Below, in pieces: positions 27,298 through 37,541 of a stretch of DNA of 64,000 nucleotides. This stretch comes from Pseudonocardia humida. Its GTDB lineage: Bacteria > Actinomycetota > Actinomycetes > Mycobacteriales > Pseudonocardiaceae. Where the stretch lies: NCBI RefSeq assembly GCF_023898865.1, contig NZ_JAGSOV010000063.1, forward strand, positions 55,496-119,495, given 5' to 3'. A model generated the notes under the pieces. It searched no databases and was not told the origin of the DNA. It saw only the letters and a program-made list of their open reading frames with translations. The translations under genes were made by a program, and so were the position numbers. How positions within the stretch are numbered: the first letter of the stretch is position 1; each line of letters starts with the position of its first letter.

Positions 27298-27837
27298 TCA
27301 GAGCCGGGCGAGCACCCGGCCGGCCAGCGCGGTCAGCCGGGCGCGCACGTCGCCGACGACCGGGCTGACCGCGTCGGTCGAGTGGGTCAGCACGACGGCC
27401 ACGATCCCCGGGCCGACCTGCACCCGCAGCGCCGCGCCCGGCCGCAGCGGCGCGCCGCCGTCGGTGGTCGGGGTGAACACGGCCCGGTCGCCCAGGCCGG
27501 TCACCGCCACGGCCCCGGGGGCGTCGATGCCGCCCCCGGCGCCGAGCAGCCCGTCGCCGTCGACGCTGATGCGCACCGCCTCCCCGTGGCCGAGCTCGAA
27601 GACGCAGTCGGCGGGCTCGCCGTGCACGTCGGGGACGGTCACACCCAGGTCGACCTCGACCTCCTGGCGGGTGGCGTAGCGCTCGCAGGTGCCCGCCGGG
27701 GCGCCGCCCGCCTCGGGCAGGCCGCCACCGGCCGGTGACCCGGGCGGCCACCCGCACCCGGCGAGGGCGCCGACCGCCACCAGCACCACCGCCACCGCCA
27801 CCGCCCACGACTCACCGCGGACCGCGTCGAACCCCAT
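27298..27837 (-). CDS. Second lipoprotein of the same layout
   Basis: A 179-residue lipoprotein with signal segment WAVAVAVVLVAVGALAGCG, then a Gly/Pro-rich stretch and TCERYATRQEVEVDLGVTVPDVHGEPADCVFELG, matching the CERY...V...C pattern of the downstream gene, followed by a beta-rich C-terminal half (VFTPTTDGGAPLRPGAALRVQVGPGIVAVVLTH in segments). Function unknown; the pair may be diverged duplicates. The ATG at 27837 is preferred because only it gives a signal peptide. About 290 bases upstream are without genes, apart from the palindrome at 28065-28084. Confidence 0.6.
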   Translation of the reverse strand: MGFDAVRGESWAVAVAVVLVAVGALAGCGWPPGSPAGGGLPEAGGAPAGTCERYATRQEVEVDLGVTVPDVHGEPADCVFELGHGEAVRISVDGDGLLGAGGGIDAPGAVAVTGLGDRAVFTPTTDGGAPLRPGAALRVQVGPGIVAVVLTHSTDAVSPVVGDVRARLTALAGRVLARL

Positions 27838-28064
27838 TCCCCGACCTCTCCCCCGAGGCCGGTGCGGCATTCCGAGTATCGGCACGGCGAATGCCCGATC
27901 GTCGGTCCTGTCCGCATCCGGCAGACACCACCGGACCGACGACTACGAGGCCGGCCCACCCATTCGGAGCGCCACCGTACCCGCTGCTCAGAGGGCACAT
28001 CCGGGGAATCGGCACCAACCGCCGAGGCAGCGCGCCGGGGACCGTTCAGCGACCACCGGTCGAC

Positions 28065-28084
28065 CGCTTACCGAGCGGTAAGCG
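28065..28084. promoter_or_regulatory. Perfect 20-bp palindrome, orphan operator or terminator
   Basis: CGCTTACCG-AG-CGGTAAGCG has 9-bp perfect arms. It resembles TetR-type operators but no TetR gene is in the window. It is 43 bases past the stop of the DUF4184 gene, so a terminator is the simpler alternative, and 228 bases upstream of the lipoprotein start. Confidence 0.45.
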
Positions 28085-28126
28085 TTCGCTGGTATCAGGT
28101 CCTCCGGTTATCGCCGCTGATTTCCG

Positions 28127-28897
28127 TCAGCCCGGCGCACCGACGCGCCGGACGTCCGCCCGCGGGCGCCGGAGCCGGCGGACGTGCCATCCAGCGGCGA
28201 GCAGCAGGGCGGCCGCCCCGGCGGCCGACCCACCGCGGGTCGCCCCGGCGAAGCCCGCCGAACCGAGGTCCGGGCGGCCGATCGCGGCGAGCACGCCCAC
28301 CACCACGGCCAGGGCCACCAGCCCGGGCCACACCCAGCGCGCCACCGGCCCCGACGCCGCCACCGGCCGCGCCGGCGTGCGCCTCCACCACCCGCGCGTC
28401 CAGCAGGCGATGGCCAGCGCCCCGAGCACGCCGCTGCCGTACTGGGCCCAGCCGTAGCCGGGCAGGCCGCCAGCGGACAGCCGCAGCACGCCCAGGTGCG
28501 CCGGCCCCCACCCCTCGGCGTGGGTGAACTCGTCCCACAGCACGTGCGTCCCGGCCCCGACGACCAGCGCCAGGACGGTCAGCACCGCGAGCCGGACCGA
28601 CCCCAGCCGCGCCCGGACGCCGGCCCGGACCCGGCCGACCAGCCGGGCCCGCAGCGCGGCCGGGGCGGCGGCCAGCGCGGGACCGGCGAGCACCCCGTGC
28701 CACAGCAGCCAGACCACCACGCCGATCAGCAGGTCGGCGGTGACGACGGCGAGCGCGGTGTGCGTCGTCCACGCCGGCCGCCCGAACAGGAAGTACGGCA
28801 CGTCCGGGGCGATGCTGCCGATGACGAGCGCGGACGCCGGCAGCGGCGTGCGCAGCAGCGGCAGCACGGCCGCGGGATGGCTCCCGGTGAACGGCAC
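28127..28897 (-). CDS. DUF4184 family membrane protein
   Basis: A 256-residue integral membrane protein of the DUF4184 family, which begins with the typical MPFTGSHPAAVLPLLR and has PASALVIGSIAPDVPYF, the region where related zinc-dependent membrane hydrolases and DUF4184 proteins keep His/Asp residues, then GTHVLWDEFTHAEGWG. Five or six hydrophobic helices are visible. The family looks like membrane-bound metal-dependent hydrolases but the substrate is unknown. GTG 28897 is 9 bases downstream of the arginase-family gene, so the two are cotranscribed. Confidence 0.8.
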   Translation of the reverse strand: MPFTGSHPAAVLPLLRTPLPASALVIGSIAPDVPYFLFGRPAWTTHTALAVVTADLLIGVVVWLLWHGVLAGPALAAAPAALRARLVGRVRAGVRARLGSVRLAVLTVLALVVGAGTHVLWDEFTHAEGWGPAHLGVLRLSAGGLPGYGWAQYGSGVLGALAIACWTRGWWRRTPARPVAASGPVARWVWPGLVALAVVVGVLAAIGRPDLGSAGFAGATRGGSAAGAAALLLAAGWHVRRLRRPRADVRRVGAPG

Positions 28898-28906
28898 GCG
28901 CCCGGC

Positions 28907-29797
28907 TCAGCGCGTCCCGGCGAGCGCGCCCACCAGGCCGTCGAGGAGGCGGTCGAGGTCGGCGGCGTCGGCGTGGTCGGGGTTGACCTCGGTGACGACG
29001 AGCCCGGCGAAGCCCGGGTCGGCGCAGAACACGCCCAGCGCGGCGAAGGTGTCGGCGGCGCTGAGCCCGAAGCCGACCGAGGGCACGTCGGCCACCGGCA
29101 GGTCCAGGAAGTCGATCACGTCGACGTCGAGGTGGACGAGGAACGATCGGTGCGGGGCCGCGAGCGCGGCCAGGGTGTCGGCGGCGGCCGCGGCGGGCCG
29201 CCCGTGCACCTCGTCGGCCGGGGTGAGGGTGATCGCGTGCCGGCGCGGGACGTCCATCTCCACATCGTCGGTGCGGGCGGGGTCGACGCCGAAGAAGACC
29301 ACCTGCTCGGGCGGCAGCAGGGGGCGGCGCGGGCCGATCCCGGCCAGCGCGGTGGCGCCCTCGACGTCGAGCAGGTGCGCGACGCCCATCGAGTCGAGGT
29401 TGCCCTCGTCGTTGGTGGCCGGGGTGTAGGTGTCGACGCCGCCGTCGACGTAGACCAGCGTGGTGGCGGGGTCGCACGCGGCGACCGCGCCGACGGTGAC
29501 GGTGCAGTCGCCGCCGACCACCAGCGGGACGTGGCCCGCGGCGAGCACGGGGGCGAGGCGCTCGCGCAGCGCGGCGGCCACCGCGGCGACCCGGCCGGGG
29601 TTCTGGCCGCGCGGGTTGGCCGGGTCGGGGCGCCAGCGCTCGGTGGGCAGGTCGCCGTGGTCGACGACGTCGAGGCCCGCCGCGGCCAGCCGCGGCACCA
29701 GGCCGGCGGCGCGCAGCGCGGGCACCGCCTTCTCGATGCCGGGGGTCTTCGCGCCCGCGCTGGACGGGACGCCGAGCAGGCCGATCGGCCGGGGCAT
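28907..29797 (-). CDS. Arginase-family protein with altered metal site
   Basis: A 296-residue ureohydrolase-fold protein. The fold motifs are recognisable but changed: GGDC98T where arginases have GGDHS, VDG-G120-VD122 where they have DAHxD, and an intact LDVDVID (Asp224, Asp226) and EVNP. Two of the six usual manganese ligands, both His, are thus Cys and Gly. Other actinobacterial members also have GGDCT, so the Cys may be native to a subfamily; the Gly is more surprising. A normal arginase or agmatinase activity cannot be assumed. ATG 29797 has a CAGGAG site. Divergent from the Nudix-type regulator; DUF4184 follows. Confidence 0.75.
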   Translation of the reverse strand: MPRPIGLLGVPSSAGAKTPGIEKAVPALRAAGLVPRLAAAGLDVVDHGDLPTERWRPDPANPRGQNPGRVAAVAAALRERLAPVLAAGHVPLVVGGDCTVTVGAVAACDPATTLVYVDGGVDTYTPATNDEGNLDSMGVAHLLDVEGATALAGIGPRRPLLPPEQVVFFGVDPARTDDVEMDVPRRHAITLTPADEVHGRPAAAAADTLAALAAPHRSFLVHLDVDVIDFLDLPVADVPSVGFGLSAADTFAALGVFCADPGFAGLVVTEVNPDHADAADLDRLLDGLVGALAGTR

Positions 29798-29865
29798 GGC
29801 GGTACTCCTGGATCGGGGACGGCGGCGTGGCCCACCCTGCCGGACGACCCCGACAGCACGCTCGA

Positions 29866-29876
29866 TAGCGTCACGC
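29866..29876. promoter_or_regulatory. Small palindrome and -10-like box before the Nudix/NrtR-like gene
   Basis: AGCGTCACGCT overlaps a TAGCGT hexamer (29865-29870), 24 bases upstream of the GTG at 29900 and in the divergent gap with the arginase-family gene. Could be promoter plus operator; both roles are tentative. Confidence 0.35.
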
Positions 29877-29899
29877 TGACGACAAGGCGGAGGGGGACC

Positions 29900-30574
29900 G
29901 TGCGCGGGAACGTCTTCGCGGTGACCGTCGAGCTGGTCGTCCTGACCGTGCGCGACGGGCGGCTGCAGGTGCTGCTGGTGCGCCGGGAGATGGCGCCGCA
30001 CGCCGGTGAGCTGGCGCTGCCCGGGGGGTTCGTGCGCCCCCAGGAGGACCTGCTCGAGACCGCCGCCCGGGAGCTGGCCGAGGGCACCGGCCTCGCGCTG
30101 CCCGGCCACCACCTCGAGCAGCTGGGTAGCTACGCCGCGCCCGACCGCGACCCGCGCGGGCGGGTGCTCGGCGTCGGGCACCTCGCGCTCGTCCCGGCGG
30201 GCAGCCTCGACACCACCCCGGTCGGCGGGCACTGGTCCCCGGTCGAGGAGACCGGGCCGCTGGCCTTCGACCACGCCGTGATCCTGACCGACGGCGTCGA
30301 ACGGGCCCGGGCCAAGCTGGAGTACACGACGCTCGCCGCGTCGTTCTGCCCGGAGCCGATGACGGTCACCCAGCTGCGCCGCGTCTACGAGGCGGTGTGG
30401 GGGGTCGAGATCGACCCGCGCAACTTCAACCGCAAGGTCACCTCGACCCCCGGCTTCCTGCTGCCCACCGAGGAGCGCACCTCCAGCGGCCGCGGGCGCC
30501 CGGCCCAGCTGTTCAAGCGCGGCCCGGCGACCGTGCTGCACCCGCCGATGCTGCGGGAGCCGCCCGCTCAGTGA
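29900..30574 (+). CDS. Nudix-fold protein with winged-helix domain (NrtR-like regulator)
   Basis: A 224-residue protein: a Nudix domain (about 5-140) followed by a winged helix (about 150-215) with MTVTQLRRVYEAVWGVEIDPRNFNRKV and the GRGRPAQLFKR wing. This layout is that of NrtR, repressors of NAD-related genes that bind ADP-ribose. The Nudix box reads G-x5-E-x7-REL-A-E-G-x-G-L: the second Glu of the catalytic EE pair is Gly, so hydrolysis is probably lost, as in regulators. GTG 29900 is picked for its GGAGGGGG ribosome site; the longer frame upstream is shadow. It is divergent from the arginase-family gene, a possible target. Its last 7 bases overlap the CPCC gene end to end. Confidence 0.78.
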   Translation: MRGNVFAVTVELVVLTVRDGRLQVLLVRREMAPHAGELALPGGFVRPQEDLLETAARELAEGTGLALPGHHLEQLGSYAAPDRDPRGRVLGVGHLALVPAGSLDTTPVGGHWSPVEETGPLAFDHAVILTDGVERARAKLEYTTLAASFCPEPMTVTQLRRVYEAVWGVEIDPRNFNRKVTSTPGFLLPTEERTSSGRGRPAQLFKRGPATVLHPPMLREPPAQ

Positions 30575-30807
30575 GCGGGCCGCTCGCCGGGCAGCGGCGG
30601 GCGGACGAGGTGCAGCACCCGCCGGTCGCACGCCTCGAAGGCGGCGTAGTTGGCCCGGGCCTCGACCAGGGTGATCCGGTTCGCGACGCTGACGACCCGC
30701 GGGTCGCGCACGCCGTCGTCCTCCCAGAAGCACACCCGGCACACGTCGAACGGGCCGCCGCGCAGGGTCAGGCAGCCGCAGACCGGGCAGGGGGCGGGCG
30801 CGCTCAC
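30568..30807 (-). CDS. CPCC family cysteine-rich protein
   Basis: A 79-residue protein with two Cys knuckles, PCPVCGCLTL and VCRVCFWEDDG, the pattern of the Cys-rich CPCC family, then SLxEAR-like ITLVEARANYAAFEACDRR. It probably binds one zinc; the function is unknown. GTG 30807 lies 20 bases after the purM stop, so it is likely the last gene of a purF-purM-CPCC message. It converges on and slightly overlaps the Nudix-type gene. Confidence 0.8.
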   Translation of the reverse strand: MSAPAPCPVCGCLTLRGGPFDVCRVCFWEDDGVRDPRVVSVANRITLVEARANYAAFEACDRRVLHLVRPPLPGERPAH

Positions 30808-30827
30808 GGCGGGATCGGGAGCGGGGC

Positions 30828-31928
<1,101 letters not shown>

Positions 31929-32019
31929 GGTTGTCTGACGCTCCTGGGTCGGCTTCCGGTCGCGCTGTGGCGCGCAGGGGTGTCCTTCGACGGGGCGGGG
32001 GTCGGCGTGGATACCCCGG

Positions 32020-33603
<1,584 letters not shown>

Positions 33604-33625
33604 GCGCTCCTCGGCAGACGGCAGT

Positions 33626-35902
33626 TCAACCGCCGATGCTACGCCGGTACAACTCCGGAACCCACTCTCCGGGACCTGCCTCACCGAAATGCTCGCCCTG
33701 GCCGTAGTCGCAGCCGAGCTCGATGAGCCGCTCCGCCTGGACGCCCGTCTGCACCCATTCGGCCGTCACCTCGAGCCCGAGCGCGTGCGCCATTCCGATC
33801 AACGCGCGCACGATGGACGAGTCGGTGGGGTCGGGGTCGGGGTTGCGCAGGCCCTCGATGAACGAGCCGTCGATCTTCAGCGCGTGCACCGGCAGCCGGC
33901 GCAGCCAGGCCAGGCTCGAGTAGCCGGTGCCGAAGTCGTCCAGGGCGAGGCGCACACCGGCCGCGCGCAGCGAAGCGAGCGCGTCCAGCGGGGCGGCGTC
34001 CTCCCCGAGCACCGCCTGCTCGGTGATCTCCAACTGCAACTGCTCCGCCGGCAGGCCCGTGCTCTCCAGGACCTCCTTGACGTCGCCCAGCCAGCCCGGC
34101 TCGGCCAGCTGCACCGGCGAGACGTTCACGCTCACGTACGGGGCCTGCGGGCCCAGCTCCCGCCACCAGCCCGCGGCCCGCTCGCAGGCCGCCTCCAGGA
34201 TCCACCGGCCCAGCGGCACGATGGCCCCGCTGTACTCGGCGAGCTGGATGAACCGGGCCGGGCTGAGCAGCCCCTGCTCGGGGTGCTGCCAGCGGACGAG
34301 CGCCTCGGCCCCGCGCAGCCTGCGGTCGGACAGCCGGACCAGCGGCTGGAACACCAACCGGAACTCCCCGCGCCCGATCGCCCCGCGCATGCCCGACAGC
34401 AGCGCGAACCGGGCCGACTCGGCGGCGTCGCGCTCCGGGTCGAACACCACCGCGCGCCCGCCGCCGAGCTTCTTGGCCCACATCCGGGCCACGTCCGAGC
34501 TGCGCAGGAACTCCTCGGCGCAGGTCTGGTGGGTGTCGCCCTCGGCCACGCCGATGCTGGTGGTCACCGAGATCGTGACGCCGTTGATGGTGAAGGGCAT
34601 GGCGATCGTCGACAGCAGTCGGTCGGCCAGCCGCGCCACCTCGCCCACGCCGTCCGGGTCGGCCACGAGCACGGTGAACTCGTCGGAACCGGTGCGGGTG
34701 ACCAGGTGCTCGGTCGCCGCGACCTGCAGCCTGCCGGCCACCGCGAGCAGGAGCCGGTCGCCCACCTGCTGGCCGTGCGCCTCGTTGACCAGGTGGAAGC
34801 CGTCGAGGTCCAGCGTGCACACGCCGACGCGGCCCGGCCCCCGCGAGCCGACCGCGCGGTGCAGCCACTGCTCGGCGACGGTCCGGTTGGGCAGCCGGGT
34901 GAGCTGGTCCTGGTAGGTGGCCTCCTCCAGGCGGGAGCGCAGCCGGTGCCGCTCGCTGACGTCCTCGACGACGATCAGGAGGTAGGACGGGCGCCCTGCG
35001 CCGTCCAGCACGCGGGACGCGGTGACGTGCGCCCAGAAGGCGCCGCCGTCGTAGCGCAGCAGCCGCAACTCGATGCGCAGGACCTCGCTCTCCTCGCGCA
35101 TCAGCCGCTGGAGCCGGTCGACGAGGTCGGCGAGGTCGTCGGGGTGCACGAAGTCGGAGAGGGGCCGCGGCTCGGCCAGCTCGTCGGTGAGGCCGAACAT
35201 CCGGGCCAGCGCCGGGTTCAGGTCGACCAGCACGCCGTCGAGCTCGGCGACGCCGCAGCCCACGGCCGTCTGCTCGTAGGCGGCGCGCAGCCCGCGGTCG
35301 GTGATCGAGCGCAGCATGGGCTCGACGTCGGCGGGGTCGGCGCCCGCCTCCCCGGACGCCGCGGACGACAGGCGCGGGGCCAGGGCGATGTAGGTGGAGG
35401 AGTCGCGCCGTGGGTCGTGCGCGACGCCGGGGTCGTCCTCGTCGGACCGGTCGCGGCGCTGCAGCCCGTCGATCAGCCCGGCCATCATCTCGTCGACGGC
35501 GACCGCGAGCCTGCGCTCGGCCGCGGGCCCGACGACCCCCAGCGCGGCGGCCCCGTTGCGCAGCAGCCGCCGGCTCGACCCGGCGATGCGCTCGGCGTGC
35601 TCGACCCGCCGCCTCCCGGGCTCCGGCGGGCCGCACAGGCCGCCGCCGGCCAGCTCGGCGCCCAGGGAGCGGGCGGCGAACGGCCAGAACGGCTCGGTGC
35701 CCACCATGGCGGCCAGTCGACCCAGCACCCCGGCCAGGCAGCCGACGACGCGCGGGTCGTCGCCGGGGGCCAGGCGGGCCCAGCGGGCGGCGAGGCGGTG
35801 GAGGGGTTCGGCGTCGGCCTGGTCGGCGGCGCGACGCCGGGCCGTCCCGGACCTGCCGTCCCCTGGCAGACCGACCGGCCCGGACAGGCTCCGTGGTGCC
35901 AT
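33626..35902 (-). CDS. PAS-GGDEF-EAL c-di-GMP signalling protein, GGDEF degenerate
   Basis: A 758-residue cytoplasmic protein: an N-terminal helical region (about 1-200), a PAS domain (about 205-320, GVAELDGVLVDLNPALARMFG and a PAC-like VVEDVSERHRL), a GGDEF domain (about 335-490) whose signature reads TGSDEF rather than GGDEF, and an EAL domain (about 505-745) with intact EALVRWQHP, ISVNVSP-like VSVNVSPVQL, LEITEQAVL, ALDDFGTGYSSLAWLRRLPVHALKIDGSFI. The EAL residues look complete, so it is probably a c-di-GMP phosphodiesterase, with the GSDEF domain perhaps only binding GTP. ATG 35902 follows GGAGG. Immediately upstream of purF. Confidence 0.88.
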   Translation of the reverse strand: MAPRSLSGPVGLPGDGRSGTARRRAADQADAEPLHRLAARWARLAPGDDPRVVGCLAGVLGRLAAMVGTEPFWPFAARSLGAELAGGGLCGPPEPGRRRVEHAERIAGSSRRLLRNGAAALGVVGPAAERRLAVAVDEMMAGLIDGLQRRDRSDEDDPGVAHDPRRDSSTYIALAPRLSSAASGEAGADPADVEPMLRSITDRGLRAAYEQTAVGCGVAELDGVLVDLNPALARMFGLTDELAEPRPLSDFVHPDDLADLVDRLQRLMREESEVLRIELRLLRYDGGAFWAHVTASRVLDGAGRPSYLLIVVEDVSERHRLRSRLEEATYQDQLTRLPNRTVAEQWLHRAVGSRGPGRVGVCTLDLDGFHLVNEAHGQQVGDRLLLAVAGRLQVAATEHLVTRTGSDEFTVLVADPDGVGEVARLADRLLSTIAMPFTINGVTISVTTSIGVAEGDTHQTCAEEFLRSSDVARMWAKKLGGGRAVVFDPERDAAESARFALLSGMRGAIGRGEFRLVFQPLVRLSDRRLRGAEALVRWQHPEQGLLSPARFIQLAEYSGAIVPLGRWILEAACERAAGWWRELGPQAPYVSVNVSPVQLAEPGWLGDVKEVLESTGLPAEQLQLEITEQAVLGEDAAPLDALASLRAAGVRLALDDFGTGYSSLAWLRRLPVHALKIDGSFIEGLRNPDPDPTDSSIVRALIGMAHALGLEVTAEWVQTGVQAERLIELGCDYGQGEHFGEAGPGEWVPELYRRSIGG

Positions 35903-36022
35903 GTCGGCACCCCCTCCCGTCACCCGTTCGGTTCTATCGGGCACTGATCGGCTCAATGGTCCGCGCCCGACGGTGTTTGCGCCACTGCGGGGAGGTCGTG
36001 TTCACCCCGCCGAGTGTTGCGG

Positions 36023-36403
36023 TCACAGCAGCGGGAGCAGGCCGGCGACCTCGCCCGCCCGGCTCCCGGATGCCGCCAGTCGGCCACTGGCCTGGGCATC
36101 GTCCCAGCTCCCCACGCCAGTGACGAGCCCCAACCAGGTACGCGGATCGGTCTCCACCACATTGGGCGGGGTACCCCGGGTGTGCCGAGGCCCTTCGATG
36201 CACTGAACAGCGCCGAACGGCGGCACCCGGACTTCCACGCTGCGCCCCGGCGCCCGCTCGACCAGCGCGGACAGGCTCTCCTTGACCGCGGCCTTCAGCA
36301 ACGGCCGCTCCGGCTCCGGACCCCCGTCGAGCCAGGCGAGCACCGCCGCCAGGTCCTGCTGCCCCTCCGGGTCGCTGCCCGGTCCCCCGCTGCGCCGCGC
36401 CAC
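36023..36403 (-). CDS. Sterol-carrier-like small protein (Rv0807-like)
   Basis: A 126-residue protein of the actinobacterial family annotated as sterol carrier family, found near purF/purL (M. tuberculosis Rv0807). Visible: DPEGQQDLAAVLAWLDGG, PLLKAAVKESLSALVERAPGRSVEVRVPPFGAVQCIEG, HTRGTPPNVVETDPRTWLGLVTG, ending RAGEVAGLLPLL. The C-terminal half has the SCP2-type fold pattern (PPNVVE.D...WL...TG). Lipid binding is possible but unproven. GTG 36403 lies 7 bases after TAGCGT (36411-36416), a leaderless start; the longer ATG at 36439 would lie upstream of this promoter. Confidence 0.8.
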   Translation of the reverse strand: MARRSGGPGSDPEGQQDLAAVLAWLDGGPEPERPLLKAAVKESLSALVERAPGRSVEVRVPPFGAVQCIEGPRHTRGTPPNVVETDPRTWLGLVTGVGSWDDAQASGRLAASGSRAGEVAGLLPLL

Positions 36404-36691
36404 CGGCGGGACGCTACTCCAGCCGCGAGCCGTCGCCACGGCGTCGCCGCCCCTGACCCGCTGGGCGGAAGGACCGCTGGGCCGGCCAGCTCGGGCGGGA
36501 GCGCGGCTGCGCCGTTCCGCCGCACCGCATCCGCCGTGTGCGCCGCGCTGGTCGCGACCGCATCACGATCCATGCGCCCGCCCCACCTGGCCGTAGCACC
36601 CGCCCGACCCGCACCGACGCACTCCCCGCGGGCCCACCCACCCCGCTCCCCGTCGCCGCGACGCCGCGGCGACCCGTGGAAGGACACCCCG

Positions 36692-37408
36692 ATGACCCCG
36701 TCCCCCGCGCGCCCCGGCCGCCTCGCCGCGGCCCTGCTCACCGCCGCGGTGCTCACCGGCTGCGGGGCCGGTGCGGCCGCCGAGGCCCCGGTCGCCGTGC
36801 AGCCCGCCGCCGCGGCGGGCCCCACCGTGCCCGACGTGGTCGACGACCCGCTCGACCGCGCCCGCGCCACCCTGCTGACCGCCGGGTTCCCGGCCGAGCC
36901 GAGCGACCTGCTGCGCGACCGGCGGATAGCCGTCGACTCCGATTGGACGGTGTGCACCCAGGACCCCGGCCCGGGCCCGGCCGCGGCGGGCACCGAGGTC
37001 GAGCTCGGCGTCGTGGGGACCGACGAGGTCTGCCCGGGCGCCGCGCCGACCACCGCGCCGACCACGTCGGCCGCACCGACCACGACGCCCGCGGCGGCCG
37101 CGCCGGCCCCGAAGCCCGCGCCCAAGCCGGCGCCGAAGCCCGAGCCGGAGCCCGAGCCCGCGCCGGAGCCCGAGCCCGACCCGGAACCGGCCCCGGAGCC
37201 CGAGCCCGAGCGGGCCGACCCGCCCCCCGCCGCCGACCCCGCCGACTCCGACGACTCCGACGCCGGTTCCGGAGGCGGCGGCTCGGCCGGGACCGTGCGC
37301 GGCGGCTCGTTCTGCAGTCCCGGCGGCGCCACCGGCGTGTCCAGCAAGGGCAAGCCGATGGTCTGCGGCCCCGCCTCCGACGGCCGCAACCGCTGGCAAG
37401 GGGCCTGA
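36692..37408 (+). CDS. PASTA-domain lipoprotein with Pro/Glu/Lys-rich linker
   Basis: A 238-residue secreted lipoprotein: signal with lipobox LTGCG (Cys about residue 21), a PASTA domain (about 45-115) with TVPDVVDDPLDRARATLLTAGF and CTQDPGPGPAAAGTEVELGVV, then a long linker of APKPAPKPEPEPEP type repeats (about 125-180), and a C-terminal Cys-containing module SFCSPGGATGVSSKGKPMVCGP seen in other exported actinobacterial proteins. PASTA domains bind cell-wall fragments, so a wall-anchored sensing or structural role is plausible. The ATG at 36692 has GGAAGGAC 8 bases upstream. Divergent from the sterol-carrier-like gene. Confidence 0.75.
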   Translation: MTPSPARPGRLAAALLTAAVLTGCGAGAAAEAPVAVQPAAAAGPTVPDVVDDPLDRARATLLTAGFPAEPSDLLRDRRIAVDSDWTVCTQDPGPGPAAAGTEVELGVVGTDEVCPGAAPTTAPTTSAAPTTTPAAAAPAPKPAPKPAPKPEPEPEPAPEPEPDPEPAPEPEPERADPPPAADPADSDDSDAGSGGGGSAGTVRGGSFCSPGGATGVSSKGKPMVCGPASDGRNRWQGA

Positions 37409-37440
37409 TCCGCGTCCCGCCCGTCCCCGGCCCCCGCCGG

Positions 37441-37535
37441 GTTCAGGAAGGTGGCCTTCCTGAACTCCGCGGGTCAGGAAGGCCACCTTCCTGCCCGCAC
37501 AGGACCTGAAGGTGGCCTTCCTGAACTTCCGGGGG
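37441..37535. repeat. Cluster of TCAGGAAGG hairpins at the purL end
   Basis: Three related units: a perfect 11-bp stem GTTCAGGAAGG/CCTTCCTGAAC with a 3-base loop (37441-37465), a longer stem with one mismatch (37469-37498), and a partial third copy to 37535. They separate the convergent lipoprotein and purL genes and probably end both transcripts. A related but longer stem occurs at 49446-49500. Confidence 0.7.
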
Positions 37536-37541
37536 CGGGGG

